From contig NZ_LN831790.1 in assembly GCF_001013905.1 (NCBI RefSeq), positions 2,370,001 to 2,434,000 of the forward strand: a stretch of 64,000 bases of DNA, written 5' to 3'. A model generated the notes under the pieces. The model was not told the origin of the DNA and searched no databases. It saw nothing but the letters and a program-made list of their open reading frames with translations. Shown piece after piece: positions 45,080 through 55,359 of this stretch. The position numbers were made by a program, and so were the translations under genes. The DNA comes from Streptomyces leeuwenhoekii (GTDB lineage: Bacteria > Actinomycetota > Actinomycetes > Streptomycetales > Streptomycetaceae). Position 1 is the first letter of the stretch; every line of letters begins with the position of its first letter.

Positions 45080-45207
45080 GAACCCACGGGTGGGTTGTTC
45101 GCGTCCGGGGTTGCACCAGACCGATCGGACAACAGGAACGGTCGCCCCCAGCCCGGCACATGAGTGCCCGTACGGCACGAGGGTGCTCGACCACACCAGG
45201 AGGAATT

Positions 45208-48045
45208 GTGCACAGCGATCGGGACGGGATGCGCGTGGGCTGGACCACGCCCAGCGATGACCAGTCCGACGCGGAAGCCGCCGTCGAGACGACGGGCGAG
45301 TTCACCATCGACTACGCCGCGCCCGCCTGGTACACGCAGAGCGCGTCGACCGGCGGGGAGCAGGCCGCGCCCGCGCCCGCCCCTGCGCACACTCCTGGTC
45401 CCACCGACACGACCGGTTCCGGTGGCTCCGGTCCGGCGGCTCCGCCCGCGCCCGCGGCCCCGCCCGCCGTCGCGCCGGCTCCCGGCCCCGTTCCCGCCCA
45501 GGGACAGGTCCCCGGTGCGGGGCAGGCTCCCGCTGCGGGCGGTCACGTTCCCGGCCAGGCGCAGGCTCCCGCTGCCGGCGGCCCCGTTCCCGGCCAGGCT
45601 CAGGTGCCCGCCCCGGGTCCCCTGCCCGGCTCGGGGTTCGGGCCGGTCACGGGTGCGGGCGCGGTGACGCCTCCTCCTCCCACGGGCAGCCCCATCGCCG
45701 CTCCCCCTCCGCCTCCGCCGGGCTCCTTCCCGCTCGCGCCCTCCGGGGGTCCCGTCACCTCCGCCGCCCCGGCGGCCGGTTCCGCCGCCGCGGATTCCGC
45801 CGGCGCCGCGGTGAGCGGCGCCCCGGAAGGTGCCGGCGCGGCGGCGGGCGAGGCGTCCGCCGCCCCCGCCGGTGATGCAGCGCCCGCTCCTGCCTCCGGC
45901 GACGCGCAGACGCCGGGCGGGGCGGAGTCGTCCGCCGGCCCGGGCGGCGCGGAAGCCGCGTCCGGCACCGGTGAGCAGGAGACGACGGAGCAGGGCACGG
46001 ACGAAGATGTCGCGTCCCGGCCGGAGCCGCAGGGCGGCGACGGGGCGGCCGCACCAGGCCCGGAGGACGGCGCGAGCCCGGCGTCCGACCCGGGCGACGG
46101 CGGCGAGGCCCAGGGCGCCGAGCCCGCGGGCGACGCCCCGGCCGCGCCGGGCGGCACACCGGAGCAGACCGAGAGCCCGCAGCAGGACGCGTCGCCCGGC
46201 TGGCGGCCTCCGCCCGCGCCGCAGGGGGCTGTTCCGCCGCTCCCGCCGCAGTTCCCGTCGGCGGCCACCGGCGGGGCGCCGGCGGCCGCGCCGGAGTGGC
46301 CGACGGCGTCCGGACAGCCGCAGCCGCCCATGGCGCAGCCCGCCGACCCGTCCGCGCCCGCCCGGCCACCGGCCGCCGCGGCCCCGCCCCAGGCGCCGCA
46401 GCCCGCGCCGGGCGGCTGGCCGGCCGCTCCCGGCCGGCCCCCCGCTCCGCAGGCCGGTTACGGCTTCCCCCCGTCGGCCCCGCAGGGCGGTTACGGCTAC
46501 CCGCAGCCGCCGATGCCCCAGCCCCCGCAGCCCGGGTACGGCTACCCGCAGCCGCCCCAGCCGGGTTACGGCTACCCGCAGCCGCCGGTGCCCCAGCCGC
46601 CGCAGCCGGGCTACGGCTACCCGCAGCAGCCCCCCTTCGCGCAGCCCCAGCAGCCCCAGCAGCCGCCCGTGCAGCCCGGTCAGCCCGGGCAGCCCCTGCC
46701 GCCGCCGGCGCAGGGACAGCCGCAGCCGGGACAGCCGCAGCCCGGGCAGCCCCCGGTGCCGGGGCAGCCGCCGCAGGCGCAGCACCCGTATGCGCAGCCG
46801 TCCGGCCAGCCCGGTGTGGACCCCCGTACCGGTGCCCCCTGGCCGCAGGCGGTCCAGCACGACCAGCGGGAGCAGATCAACCCGGGCGCGCCGCTCGGCT
46901 ACAACGCCGCCGTGGAGCTGACCTCCGACCGGCTGGTGAACACCAAGAGGCAGAAGGCCAAGAGCAGCCGGCCCACCCCCGGCGGGTCGAGGTTCAAGCT
47001 CGGCGGCAAGAAGGAGGAGCAGGAGAGGCAGCGCAAGCTCGAGCTCATCCGCACGCCGGTGCTCTCCTGCTACCGGATCGCCGTCATCAGCCTGAAGGGC
47101 GGCGTCGGCAAGACGACCACCACGACGGCTCTCGGCTCGACGCTCGCCAGCGAGCGGCAGGACAAGATCCTCGCCATCGACGCCAACCCGGACGCCGGCA
47201 CGCTGGGCCGCCGGGTGCGCCGGGAGACCGGTGCCACCATCCGTGACCTCGTCCAGGCGATCCCGTACCTCAACTCGTACATGGACATCCGCCGTTTCAC
47301 GTCGCAGGCGCCCTCCGGTCTGGAGATCATCGCCAACGACGTGGACCCGGCCGTGTCGACGACGTTCAACGACGAGGACTACCGGCGCGCGATCGACGTG
47401 CTGGGCAGGCAGTACCCGATCATCCTCACCGACTCGGGTACCGGACTGCTCTACAGCGCCATGCGCGGGGTGCTCGACCTCGCCGACCAGTTGATCATCA
47501 TCTCCACGCCGTCGGTGGACGGGGCGAGCAGCGCCAGTACGACGCTCGACTGGCTGTCCGCGCACGGGTACGCGTCCCTGGTCTCGCGGTCCCTCACGGT
47601 CATCTCGGGGGTGCGCGAGACCGGCAAGATGATCAAGGTGGAGGACATCGTCACCCACTTCGAGCAGCGGTGCCGGGGCGTGATCGTCGTACCGTTCGAC
47701 GAGCATCTGGCGGCGGGTGCCGAGGTCGATCTCGACATGATGCGGCCCAAGGTGCGCGAGGCGTACTTCGACCTGGCCGCGAAGGTGGCCGAGGACTTCG
47801 TGCGGGCCCAGCAGGAGCAGGGGCTGTGGACCTCGGACGGCAATCCGCCGCCCACCATGGCTCCGCCGATGCCGGGGCATCCGTCCGCGGGCGGGCAGCC
47901 GTTCCAGGGGCACCCCGGGGCCCAGCCCGGCCAGCCCTGGCAGCCCGGTCCTCAGCCCGGGTACGCCCCGAACCCGTACGGCCATCCCGGTGGGGGGCAG
48001 CCGGGAGCGGGGATGCCGCCCGGGCAGTTGCCGCCCCAGCAGTAG
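45208..48045 (+). CDS. EspI-like Pro/Gln-rich ParA/MinD-type ATPase
   Basis: 945 residues from the GTG at 45208, with an ideal AGGAGG ribosome site. The first 580 or so residues are low-complexity: Ala/Pro/Gly-rich, then acidic, then tandem [12 protein letters not shown] repeats around residues 420-490 and Pro/Gln runs. The C-terminal third is a MinD/ParA ATPase with the deviant Walker A KGGVGKTT at 630-637, [11 protein letters not shown] and [10 protein letters not shown] Pro/Gln/Gly-rich tail closes the protein. A disordered proline-rich N-terminus joined to such an ATPase is the layout of mycobacterial EspI, an ESX-1 regulator or ATPase. It lies near eccE, supporting a role in ESX control. 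A strong terminator follows. Confidence 0.85.
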   Translation: MHSDRDGMRVGWTTPSDDQSDAEAAVETTGEFTIDYAAPAWYTQSASTGGEQAAPAPAPAHTPGPTDTTGSGGSGPAAPPAPAAPPAVAPAPGPVPAQGQVPGAGQAPAAGGHVPGQAQAPAAGGPVPGQAQVPAPGPLPGSGFGPVTGAGAVTPPPPTGSPIAAPPPPPPGSFPLAPSGGPVTSAAPAAGSAAADSAGAAVSGAPEGAGAAAGEASAAPAGDAAPAPASGDAQTPGGAESSAGPGGAEAASGTGEQETTEQGTDEDVASRPEPQGGDGAAAPGPEDGASPASDPGDGGEAQGAEPAGDAPAAPGGTPEQTESPQQDASPGWRPPPAPQGAVPPLPPQFPSAATGGAPAAAPEWPTASGQPQPPMAQPADPSAPARPPAAAAPPQAPQPAPGGWPAAPGRPPAPQAGYGFPPSAPQGGYGYPQPPMPQPPQPGYGYPQPPQPGYGYPQPPVPQPPQPGYGYPQQPPFAQPQQPQQPPVQPGQPGQPLPPPAQGQPQPGQPQPGQPPVPGQPPQAQHPYAQPSGQPGVDPRTGAPWPQAVQHDQREQINPGAPLGYNAAVELTSDRLVNTKRQKAKSSRPTPGGSRFKLGGKKEEQERQRKLELIRTPVLSCYRIAVISLKGGVGKTTTTTALGSTLASERQDKILAIDANPDAGTLGRRVRRETGATIRDLVQAIPYLNSYMDIRRFTSQAPSGLEIIANDVDPAVSTTFNDEDYRRAIDVLGRQYPIILTDSGTGLLYSAMRGVLDLADQLIIISTPSVDGASSASTTLDWLSAHGYASLVSRSLTVISGVRETGKMIKVEDIVTHFEQRCRGVIVVPFDEHLAAGAEVDLDMMRPKVREAYFDLAAKVAEDFVRAQQEQGLWTSDGNPPPTMAPPMPGHPSAGGQPFQGHPGAQPGQPWQPGPQPGYAPNPYGHPGGGQPGAGMPPGQLPPQQ

Positions 48046-48071
48046 CGCGCGCCGGATCACCGGTGCCCGTC

Positions 48072-48114
48072 GGCCCGGGGCCCGTACCGTCTTCCGCGGT
48101 ACGGGTCCCGGGCC
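48072..48114 (+). terminator. Terminator after the EspI-like gene
   Basis: An 18-bp stem (48072-48089 with 48097-48114, one G-U pair in RNA), 7-nt loop, followed by ttctcc, 27 bp past the stop. It closes the ESX transcript before the opp operon. The rest of 48046-48348 carries the opp promoter region. Confidence 0.82.
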
Positions 48115-48181
48115 TTCTCCGTGTCCGGAGGGCGGCCGGGGCGGTCGGCGTCACGCCCTGGCCAGCGGGGCGTCAGTGGTC

Positions 48182-48212
48182 TCGACCAATGATTGAAAAG
48201 TGATCCTAGATT
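48182..48212 (+). promoter_or_regulatory. Candidate opp operon promoter
   Basis: TCGACC (48182-48187) and TAGATT (48207-48212) are 19 bp apart, in an AT-richer stretch about 140 bp before the first gene. The spacing is slightly long. Confidence 0.3.
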
Positions 48213-48348
48213 CGTTGTTTTCGCAGGCCACGCGGGGTGGACGCGCCATTGACGGGTGCAACAGCCGCTGATAGACACACTCATCATCCATCGGCACCTG
48301 ATCAACCCGTCCGTCCCCTGCGAGCGATGACGCGAGGTCACCGACCCC

Positions 48349-50196
48349 ATGGACACTCAGACACGCAGCCTTCCGGGCCGCGTCCGGCTCCTCGCGGGCG
48401 CGGGGGCGGCGGCGCTCACCCTCACCGCCTCACTCGCGACTCCGCTGAACCCCTCCCCCGCGCAGGCACGGGCGGCCGGTGACGGCGAGAAGGTGCTGAC
48501 CGTCGCGGTGGCGCAGAGCGTGGACTCGCTCAGCCCCTTCCTGGCGGTGCGCCTGCTCAGCACCAGCATCCAGCGGCTGATGTACGAGTTCCTGACCAAC
48601 TACGACCCCGAGGACGCCCGTGCCGTCCCGGGCCTGGCCACCACGTGGGAGTCGTCGCCGGACAAACTGACCTGGACGTACACGATCCGCTCCGACTCCA
48701 CATGGTCGGACGGGAAGCGGGTCACCGCGGAGGACGCGGCCTGGACGTTCAACAAGATGATGACCGACCAGGGCGCGGCCACCGCCAACGGCAGCTTCGT
48801 CGGCAACTTCGAGAAGGTCACCGCCGCGAGCCCGACCAAGCTGGTCATCGAGCTGAAGAAGCCGCAGGCCACGATGACCGCGCTGGACGTGCCGATCGTG
48901 CCGAAGCACGTCTGGGAGAAGGTCGGCGACTTCTCGAAGTTCAACAACGACTCGAGCTTCCCCGTCGTCGGCAACGGGCCGTTCGTCCTCACCGACTACA
49001 AGGCCGACAGCTATGTCCGCCTCAAGGCCAACAAGACCTTCTGGCGCGGCGCGCCCAAGTTCGACGAGCTGGTCTTCCGCTACTACAAGGACCAGGACGC
49101 GGCCGTCTCCGCCCTGCGCAAGGGCGAGGTGTCCTTCGTCGCCGGATCGCCCTCCCTGACCCCGGCCCAGGCCGCCTCCCTGGAGGGCGAGCGGAACATC
49201 CGCGTCAACGACGCCCCGGGCCGCCGCTTCTACGCCCTGGCCACCAATCCGGGAGCCAGGGCGAAGGACGGCCGGACGTTCGGCGACGGCCACCCGTCCC
49301 TGCTGGACCAGCGGGTGCGGCACGCCCTGTTCATGGCCGTCGACCGCGAGGCCATCATCGACAAGGTGTTCCGGGGGCACGCCGTCGAGGGCGAGGGCTA
49401 CATCCCGCCGCGCTTCTCGCAGTACTTCTGGAAGCCGTCGGCGAGCCGGAAGCTGGCGTACGACCCGGCGAAGGCGGCCCGGCTGCTCGACCAGGCCGGG
49501 TACCGGCTCGACGGCGACGGCAGGCGGGTCGGCAAGGACGGCGAACCGATCACCTACCGCGTCCTGTGCCACGCCACCGATCCGAACGACAAGGCGGTCG
49601 GCAAGTACCTCCAGGAGTGGTGGGGCAAGCTCGGCATCGGCGTCCGGCTGGACTGCCTGGACAACGTCACCGACCCCTGGCTCGCCGGCAAGTACGACCT
49701 CGCCTTCGACGGCTGGTCCGTCAACCCCGACCCGGACTTCGTGCTGTCCATCCACACCTGCGCGGCGCTCCCGGCCACGCCCAAGGACACCGGGGCCACC
49801 GACAACTTCATCTGCGACAAGCGCTACGACGAGCTCTACGCCCGGCAGCTCGCCGAGTACGACCCCGCCGCGCGGGCGGACCTCGTCAAGCAGATGCAGG
49901 CCCGGCTGTACGACCTCGGATACATGAACGTCATGGCCTACCCCAACGCGGTCGAGGCGTACCGCACGGACCAGATCGAGTCGATCACGACCATGCCGGC
50001 GAAGGCGGGCAACATCTACGGCCAGGACGGCTACTGGAGCTGGTGGTCGGCGGTCCCCGCGGACTCCGGTGACTCCTCCGGCGGTTCGTCCTCGACGGGT
50101 GTGGTCCTCGGGGTGGTCGGGGGCGTCGTGGCGCTGGCCGCGCTCGGGGGGTTCGCGGCGATGCGCCGCCGGGCCACCGCCGAGGACCGCGAGTAG
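48349..50196 (+). CDS. Oligopeptide/dipeptide ABC transporter substrate-binding protein
   Basis: 615 residues. A signal peptide (LLAGAGAAALTLTASLATP, no lipobox Cys) is followed by a family-5 solute-binding domain: LTVAVAQSVDSLSPF start, TWTYTIRSDSTWSDGKRVTAEDA signature (in pieces: TWTYTIRSDSTWSDG, VTAEDAAWTF) and VRHALFMAVDREAI. A Ser/Gly linker and a C-terminal transmembrane span (TGVVLGVVGGVVALAALGGF) follow, then a basic tail, so it is anchored by a C-terminal helix instead of a lipid. It captures peptides for the permeases encoded next. First gene of a five-gene operon. Confidence 0.93.
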   Translation: MDTQTRSLPGRVRLLAGAGAAALTLTASLATPLNPSPAQARAAGDGEKVLTVAVAQSVDSLSPFLAVRLLSTSIQRLMYEFLTNYDPEDARAVPGLATTWESSPDKLTWTYTIRSDSTWSDGKRVTAEDAAWTFNKMMTDQGAATANGSFVGNFEKVTAASPTKLVIELKKPQATMTALDVPIVPKHVWEKVGDFSKFNNDSSFPVVGNGPFVLTDYKADSYVRLKANKTFWRGAPKFDELVFRYYKDQDAAVSALRKGEVSFVAGSPSLTPAQAASLEGERNIRVNDAPGRRFYALATNPGARAKDGRTFGDGHPSLLDQRVRHALFMAVDREAIIDKVFRGHAVEGEGYIPPRFSQYFWKPSASRKLAYDPAKAARLLDQAGYRLDGDGRRVGKDGEPITYRVLCHATDPNDKAVGKYLQEWWGKLGIGVRLDCLDNVTDPWLAGKYDLAFDGWSVNPDPDFVLSIHTCAALPATPKDTGATDNFICDKRYDELYARQLAEYDPAARADLVKQMQARLYDLGYMNVMAYPNAVEAYRTDQIESITTMPAKAGNIYGQDGYWSWWSAVPADSGDSSGGSSSTGVVLGVVGGVVALAALGGFAAMRRRATAEDRE

Positions 50197-50202
50197 GCGG
50201 CG

Positions 50203-51273
50203 ATGGACCGCGACCAGACGGGCGACCGGGTACTCGTGACCGCGGACGTGTCACCCGCGCCGGCCGGGGGGACGGCCGCGCCCCGCAGGCGCGGGGGCAG
50301 GGCGTATCCGCGGTATGTGGCGGGCAAGGTGGCCGGCGCGGCCGTCTCGCTGCTGGCCGTCCTCGTCACCAGCTTCTTCCTGTTCCGGCTGATCCCCGGC
50401 GACCCGGTGAAGTACATGACGGGCGGACGCCCGGTATCGGCCGAGCAACTGGCTGCCTATCGCGAGCAGTTCGGGCTCGATCTGCCGCTGTGGCAGCAGT
50501 TCGCCGACTACTGCGGCAAGGCGCTCACCGGCGACCTCGGGACGTCCTACCAGTTCAACACCCCCGTCCTCGACAAGATCACCGAGGCCCTGCCGAACAC
50601 GCTGCTGCTGACCGGCACCGCCTTCGTCCTCTACACCGCCCTGGGCGTCTTCCTCGGCACCCGGTCGGCCTGGCGGCACGGACGGCTCGGCGACCGGCTG
50701 CACACGGGCCTCGCGCTGACGCTGTACTCCATCCCCTCCTTCTGGCTGGGACTGCTGCTGATCATCGTGCTGTCGGTGGGGGCCGGCCCGCTGCCCGGCC
50801 TCTTCCCGACCGGCGGCATGGAGTCGGGCGGCGAAGAGGGCTTCGGGTACGTGGTGGACGTGGCGCACCATCTGGTCCTGCCGGTGATGACACTGGTGGC
50901 GGTGGAGTACGGGCAGACGCTGCTGGTGACCCGGTCGGCGCTGCTGGACGAGATGGGGAGCGACTATCTGACGACCGCGCGCGCCAAGGGCCTGCGGGAC
51001 GACCTGGTGCGCCGGCGGCACGCCGTCCCCAACGCCCTGCTGCCCACCGTGACGCTGGTCTTCATCAACCTCGGCCGGACCGTGGCGGGCGTGATCCTGG
51101 TGGAGACCGTCTTCTCCTGGCCGGGCCTGGGCGGGCTGTTCTACCAGGCGCTGAGCGTGCCCGATCTGCCGCTGGTGCAGGGCCTGTTCTTCGTCTTCGC
51201 CGCCGCGGTGATCCTGATGAACACGCTCGCCGACCTGATCTATCCGCTGCTCGACCCCCGGGTGGGCCGATGA
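50203..51273 (+). CDS. Oligopeptide ABC transporter permease (OppB/DppB type)
   Basis: 356 residues. A 30-residue polar N-terminus precedes six transmembrane segments. The first loop carries the OppB pattern RLIPGDPVKYMTGG and EQLAAYREQFGLDLPLWQQ; the EAA-type coupling loop is DYLTTARAKGLRDDLVRRRHAVPNALLP (in pieces: DYLTTARAKGL, RRRHAVPNALLP). It begins 6 bp after the binding-protein stop and its own stop overlaps the next ATG by four bases (ATGA). Confidence 0.94.
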   Translation: MDRDQTGDRVLVTADVSPAPAGGTAAPRRRGGRAYPRYVAGKVAGAAVSLLAVLVTSFFLFRLIPGDPVKYMTGGRPVSAEQLAAYREQFGLDLPLWQQFADYCGKALTGDLGTSYQFNTPVLDKITEALPNTLLLTGTAFVLYTALGVFLGTRSAWRHGRLGDRLHTGLALTLYSIPSFWLGLLLIIVLSVGAGPLPGLFPTGGMESGGEEGFGYVVDVAHHLVLPVMTLVAVEYGQTLLVTRSALLDEMGSDYLTTARAKGLRDDLVRRRHAVPNALLPTVTLVFINLGRTVAGVILVETVFSWPGLGGLFYQALSVPDLPLVQGLFFVFAAAVILMNTLADLIYPLLDPRVGR

Positions 51274-52181
51274 CGACCGAGACGACCACCACGAGTCCGC
51301 GCGCCCTCGCCCGGCGGCGGCGCCGCGCCTCCGCCGCCCGCTTCTGGCGGCAGTACCGCACCCACCGGGCCGGTCTCTTCGGCCTGGCCGCCCTCGTGCT
51401 CTTCGCGCTGTCGGCCCTGACCGCGCCGCTGCTCGTCGGCTCCGGCGTGAGCAACGTGACCGACGCGCCGGGCCGCCCGTTGCAGGGCCCCAGCGCCGCG
51501 TTCCCGCTGGGCACCGACCAGTTCGGCCGTGACCTGCTCGGGCTGCTGGTGTGGGGCGCGCGCGTCTCGCTGCTGGTGGGTCTGCTCGCCGCGGTCCTCT
51601 CGGTCGCGATCGGCACGCTGATCGGCGTCACGGCCGGGCACTTCGGCGGCTGGTACGCGACGGTGATGATGCGGATCACCGACTGGTTCCTGGTGATGCC
51701 GACGCTGGTGCTGGCGATCGCGCTGGCCACCGTGATGTCCCGTTCGCTCACCACGATCGTCGTGGCGATCGGCGTGACGACCTGGCCGACGACTGCCCGG
51801 CTGGTGCGCGCGCAGACACTGGCGGTGGAGACACGGCCCTACATCGAACGCGCGAAGGCGCTCGGCGGCGGGCACCGGCACATCATGACCCGGCACGTCC
51901 TGCCCAATGTCATGCCGCTGGTGCTGGCCCAGACCACCCTGATCATCTCCTCGGCCATCCTCGCCGAGGCCACCCTCGCCTTCCTCGGCCTCGGCGATCC
52001 GACGGTGGTGTCGTGGGGCGGGCTGTTGCAGGACGCGCGGGAGGCGGGCGCGGTCAGTGCCGGGCACTGGTGGTATCTGGTGCCGCCGGGCGTCGCGATC
52101 GCGGTGGTGGCGCTGGCGTTCACGCTGTGCGGGCGGGCCGTGGAGTCCGTCCTCAACCCCAGGCTGGGGGTGGGGCGGTGA
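51270..52181 (+). CDS. Oligopeptide ABC transporter permease (OppC/DppC type)
   Basis: 303 residues with a basic cytosolic N-terminus and six spans. HPLGTD-like motif FPLGTDQFGRDLLGLLVWGARVSL (in pieces: FPLGTDQFGRDLLG, GARVSLLVG) is typical of OppC. The coupling loop is PYIERAKALGGGHRHIMTRHVLPN (in pieces: PYIERAKALGGG, MTRHVLPNV). It overlaps the preceding permease by ATGA and the following ATPase gene by GTGA, so translation is coupled throughout. Confidence 0.94.
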   Translation: MTTETTTTSPRALARRRRRASAARFWRQYRTHRAGLFGLAALVLFALSALTAPLLVGSGVSNVTDAPGRPLQGPSAAFPLGTDQFGRDLLGLLVWGARVSLLVGLLAAVLSVAIGTLIGVTAGHFGGWYATVMMRITDWFLVMPTLVLAIALATVMSRSLTTIVVAIGVTTWPTTARLVRAQTLAVETRPYIERAKALGGGHRHIMTRHVLPNVMPLVLAQTTLIISSAILAEATLAFLGLGDPTVVSWGGLLQDAREAGAVSAGHWWYLVPPGVAIAVVALAFTLCGRAVESVLNPRLGVGR

Positions 52182-53179
52182 GCCTGCTCGACGTCAGGGA
52201 CCTGACGGTGACGTACGCCGGTGGCGCGGCCGCGGTCCGGGGGGTCGGCCTGCGCCTGGAGGCGGGCCGCAAGCTCGGCATCGCCGGGGAGTCGGGCTGC
52301 GGCAAGTCCACCCTGGCGCTGGCGCTGCTGCGGCTGCTGCCGCCCGGGACCCGTGTCACCGGGGAGATCCTGCTCGACGGCGAGGACGTGCTGACGATGA
52401 AGTGGGGCCGGGTGCGGGCGGTCCGCTGGGCCGGGGCCTCCATCGTCTTCCAGGGCGCGATGCACTCCCTCAACGCCGTGCACCGCGTCGGCGACCAGAT
52501 CGCGGAGCCGATCCTGCTGCACCGCAAGGCCACCCCGGCCGGGGCCCGCAGGAAGACCGGCGAACTGCTGGAGCAGGTCGGTCTGCCCGCCGCCCGCGCC
52601 GACGCCTACCCGCACGAACTGTCCGGAGGGCAGCGCCAGCGCGTCATGATCGCGATGGCGCTGGCCTGCGACCCGCGGCTGATCGTCGCCGACGAGCCGA
52701 CCACCGCGCTCGACGTGATGGTCCAGGCGCAGATCCTGCGGCTGATCGAACAGCTCGTCACCGAGCAGGACCTGGGCCTGATCATGATCAGCCACGACCT
52801 CGCCGTCCTCGCCGACACCTGCGACCGGCTCGCCGTGATGTACGCGGGGCGGGTGGTCGAGGAGGGCCCGGCCCGGCAGGTGTACGAGGACGCCCGGCAT
52901 CCGTACGCGCAGGCCCTGTCGGCCGCGTTCCCCCGGATCGGCGACCCGGCCTCGCGGTTCGCGCCGCGCGGGCTGGCGGGCGATCCGCCGGATCCGGCGG
53001 CCGTGCCGCCCGGGTGCGCGTTCCACCCGCGGTGCCCGGTGGTGCTGGAGTCGTGCGCCACCCAGGACCAGGTGCTGCGCGGCGCCGGGGCGCACCGGCG
53101 GGCGGCGTGTGTGCGGGTGGCCGGGGAGCCGGCCCCGGAGCCGGACGACTTCGAGGAAGCGAGGCGCGCCACCCCATGA
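52178..53179 (+). CDS. Oligopeptide ABC transporter ATP-binding protein (OppD type)
   Basis: 333 residues. Walker [11 protein letters not shown]-loop [14 protein letters not shown] signature [12 protein letters not shown], Walker [13 protein letters not shown] and switch His ISHDLAV are all intact. The C-terminus has the oligopeptide-transporter extension with [10 protein letters not shown] and further Cys residues. In many homologues this Cys cluster holds an iron-sulfur centre. The GTG start overlaps the permease stop. Confidence 0.95.
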   Translation: MSLLDVRDLTVTYAGGAAAVRGVGLRLEAGRKLGIAGESGCGKSTLALALLRLLPPGTRVTGEILLDGEDVLTMKWGRVRAVRWAGASIVFQGAMHSLNAVHRVGDQIAEPILLHRKATPAGARRKTGELLEQVGLPAARADAYPHELSGGQRQRVMIAMALACDPRLIVADEPTTALDVMVQAQILRLIEQLVTEQDLGLIMISHDLAVLADTCDRLAVMYAGRVVEEGPARQVYEDARHPYAQALSAAFPRIGDPASRFAPRGLAGDPPDPAAVPPGCAFHPRCPVVLESCATQDQVLRGAGAHRRAACVRVAGEPAPEPDDFEEARRATP

Positions 53180-54237
53180 CCACCTCCCCCGCCGCCCCCG
53201 GTGCGCCCGGCGGCACCGAGGCCGCCGCCCTGCTCAGCGCCCGGGACCTGCACGTCGCCTTCCCCGGACGGCACGGCGCCCCCCGGGCCCGCGCGGTCGA
53301 CGGCGTCGACCTCGACATCCGCCCCGGCGAGATCGTCGCCCTGGTCGGCGAGTCGGGCTGCGGCAAGACCACGCTGGCCCGCTGTCTGCTGGGCCTGGTC
53401 GAGCCGACCGGCGGCCGGGTGACCTTCGACGGCCGCCCGCTGGAGTACTCCGCCCGGTCGCTGAAGAGCTACCGCAAGCGCGTCCAGCTCGTGCTGCAGG
53501 ACCCGAGCGGCTCGCTCAACCCGCGGCACACGGTCTACGACGCGGTCGCCGAGGGCCTGCGCATCCACGGCTACGGCGGTGACGAGCGGGCGGCGGTCGC
53601 CGGGGCCCTGGCCCGGGCCGGGCTGCGGCCCCCGGAGCGCTTCTTCCTGCGCTATCCGCACGAGTTGTCCGGCGGCCAGCGCCAGCGGGTCGTCATCGCG
53701 GGCGCGCTCGTCCTGGAGCCCGAACTCCTCGTCGCCGACGAGCCGGTGGCCTCCCTCGACGCCTCGGTGCGCGGGGAGATCCTCGCCCTGCTGCTGCGGC
53801 TGCGCACCGAACTCGGGCTCTCCGCGCTGGTGGTCACCCACGATCTGGGGCTGGCGTGGAACATCGCCGACCGGGTCGCGGTGATGTATCTGGGGCGGAT
53901 CGTGGAGACGGGCGCGGTGGAGCAGGTGCTGACGGCGCCCCGGCACCCGTACACCCGGGCCCTGCTGTCGGTCCTGCCGGAAGCCCCGGGCGACCCGGTG
54001 GTCCTCACCGGTGAGCCCCCGGACCCGTCCCGCGTCCCGGCCGGCTGCCGCTTCCACGTCCGCTGCCCGGTCCTGGCGAGCGGCGCGGCCGAGCGGGCCG
54101 GTGTGGCCGGCGCCTGCCGCGGCCGGGACCCGGGGATCCTCGGGGGAAGCGGGACGGCCCAGGTCGCCTGCCACTGGGCGCGTGCCGGGACCGACCGAGG
54201 TCTTTCGTCCGGATCGGACCGGGCCGGCCCGGCCTGA
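53176..54237 (+). CDS. Oligopeptide ABC transporter ATP-binding protein (OppF type)
   Basis: 353 residues. Walker [11 protein letters not shown]-loop [11 protein letters not shown], signature [12 protein letters not shown], Walker [13 protein letters not shown] and switch His VTHDLGL. The oligopeptide extension contains [11 protein letters not shown] and late Cys residues. It overlaps the OppD-type gene by ATGA and is the last gene of the operon. Its 3' end lies in a hairpin (54211-54240), 19 bp from the convergent ribF stop. Confidence 0.95.
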   Translation: MTTSPAAPGAPGGTEAAALLSARDLHVAFPGRHGAPRARAVDGVDLDIRPGEIVALVGESGCGKTTLARCLLGLVEPTGGRVTFDGRPLEYSARSLKSYRKRVQLVLQDPSGSLNPRHTVYDAVAEGLRIHGYGGDERAAVAGALARAGLRPPERFFLRYPHELSGGQRQRVVIAGALVLEPELLVADEPVASLDASVRGEILALLLRLRTELGLSALVVTHDLGLAWNIADRVAVMYLGRIVETGAVEQVLTAPRHPYTRALLSVLPEAPGDPVVLTGEPPDPSRVPAGCRFHVRCPVLASGAAERAGVAGACRGRDPGILGGSGTAQVACHWARAGTDRGLSSGSDRAGPA

Positions 54238-54240
54238 TCC
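54211..54240. terminator. Hairpin at the opp-ribF convergence
   Basis: Two 15-nt arms (54211-54225 with 54226-54240) pair except at two positions. The hairpin includes the stop codon of the OppF-type gene and faces ribF, whose stop is at 54257. It is a likely shared terminator. Confidence 0.55.
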
Positions 54241-54256
54241 AAACGAGAGGCCCTAC

Positions 54257-55213
54257 CTAGACGGGCTCGCCGGCCTCGGCCACCAACCGGCGGCAGCGCT
54301 CGACGTCCGCGGCCATCTGCTCCAGCAGCGCCTCGATCGTGTCGAACTTCGCCTGTCCCCGGACGAAGGACAGGAAGTCGACCGCGACGTGCAGCCCGTA
54401 CAGGTCGAGCCCCACGCGGTCGATGGCGTACGCCTCCACCGTGCGCTCGGTGCCGTCGAACTGCGGGTTGGTGCCGACCGAGATGGCGGCCGGCATCGCC
54501 TCGCCCTGCGCGTGCAGCCAGCCGGCGTAGACGCCGTCGGCCGGGACGGCGGTGTGCGGCAGGGTCTCCACGTTGGCCGTGGGGAAGCCGAGTTCGCGGC
54601 CGCGCTGAGCCCCGCGGACGACCACGCCCTCGACCCGGTGCGGGCGGCCGAGGATCTCGGCGGCGCCCGCGACGTCGCCCTCGGCGACCAGGCGCCGGGT
54701 CAGGGTCGAGGAGAACGGCTCGCCGCCGCCCGCCCGGCCGGTCACGTACAGGTCGACGACCTCGACCTCGAAGTCGTAGGTCTTGCCCTGCTCGGCGAGG
54801 AACTCCACGTTCCCGGCGGCCCGGTGGCCGAAGCGGAAGTTGGGGCCCTCGACGACGGCCTTGGCGTGCAACTTGTCGACCAGCACCTTGACGACGAAGT
54901 CGGCCGGGGACAGCTTCGAGAACTCGGTGGTGAAGGGGAGGATGAGGACGGCGTCCACCCCCAGCCCTGCCATCAGCTCCGCACGGCGGTGGTGCGGGGC
55001 GAGCAGCGGCGGGTGGCTGCCGGGGCGCACGACCTCGCTGGGGTGCGGGTCGAAGGTCACGACGACGGCGGGCACGCCCAGCTCGCGGGCGCGGTCCACG
55101 GCATGCCGGATGATGAGCTGGTGCCCGCGGTGCACTCCGTCGTAGGAGCCGATGGTGACGACGCTGCGTCCCCAGTCCTGGGGGATGTCCTCCAAGCCAC
55201 GCCAGCGCTGCAC
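54257..55213 (-). CDS. ribF: Bifunctional riboflavin kinase/FAD synthetase
   Basis: 318 residues. The N-terminal FAD synthetase domain has the nucleotidyltransferase motif IGSYDGVHRGHQ (commonly GNFDGVHRGH) and the later RHTE-like region SSTLTRRLVAEGDV. The C-terminal kinase domain shows GFPTANVE, NPQFDGTERTVEAY and the LYG-RIRDE-like end DFLSFVRGQAKFD. It converts riboflavin to FMN and then FAD. GTG start at 55213 with GGAG upstream. Near truB and rbfA, as in many actinobacteria. Confidence 0.95.
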   Translation of the reverse strand: MQRWRGLEDIPQDWGRSVVTIGSYDGVHRGHQLIIRHAVDRARELGVPAVVVTFDPHPSEVVRPGSHPPLLAPHHRRAELMAGLGVDAVLILPFTTEFSKLSPADFVVKVLVDKLHAKAVVEGPNFRFGHRAAGNVEFLAEQGKTYDFEVEVVDLYVTGRAGGGEPFSSTLTRRLVAEGDVAGAAEILGRPHRVEGVVVRGAQRGRELGFPTANVETLPHTAVPADGVYAGWLHAQGEAMPAAISVGTNPQFDGTERTVEAYAIDRVGLDLYGLHVAVDFLSFVRGQAKFDTIEALLEQMAADVERCRRLVAEAGEPV

Positions 55214-55359
55214 TGTGACTGCTCCTTGTCGAGTACTCGTCGAACCCGTGTCCGTGAATTACGCCTCTACGCAGGTCTAAGGGTGCCATGCCGTGCCCCT
55301 CTCGCCCGCACCGGCATGGGTGGTGTGACCGGGTGCACGCAACCGGACCAGGGGTCCGA

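Noticed and set aside
44629..48060. A 1143-codon open frame antisense to the DUF397 and EspI-like genes
   Set aside because: It is an Arg/Gly-rich shadow of the repetitive coding sequence; the sense strand carries clear DUF397 and KGGVGKTT ATPase domains with proper ribosome sites.
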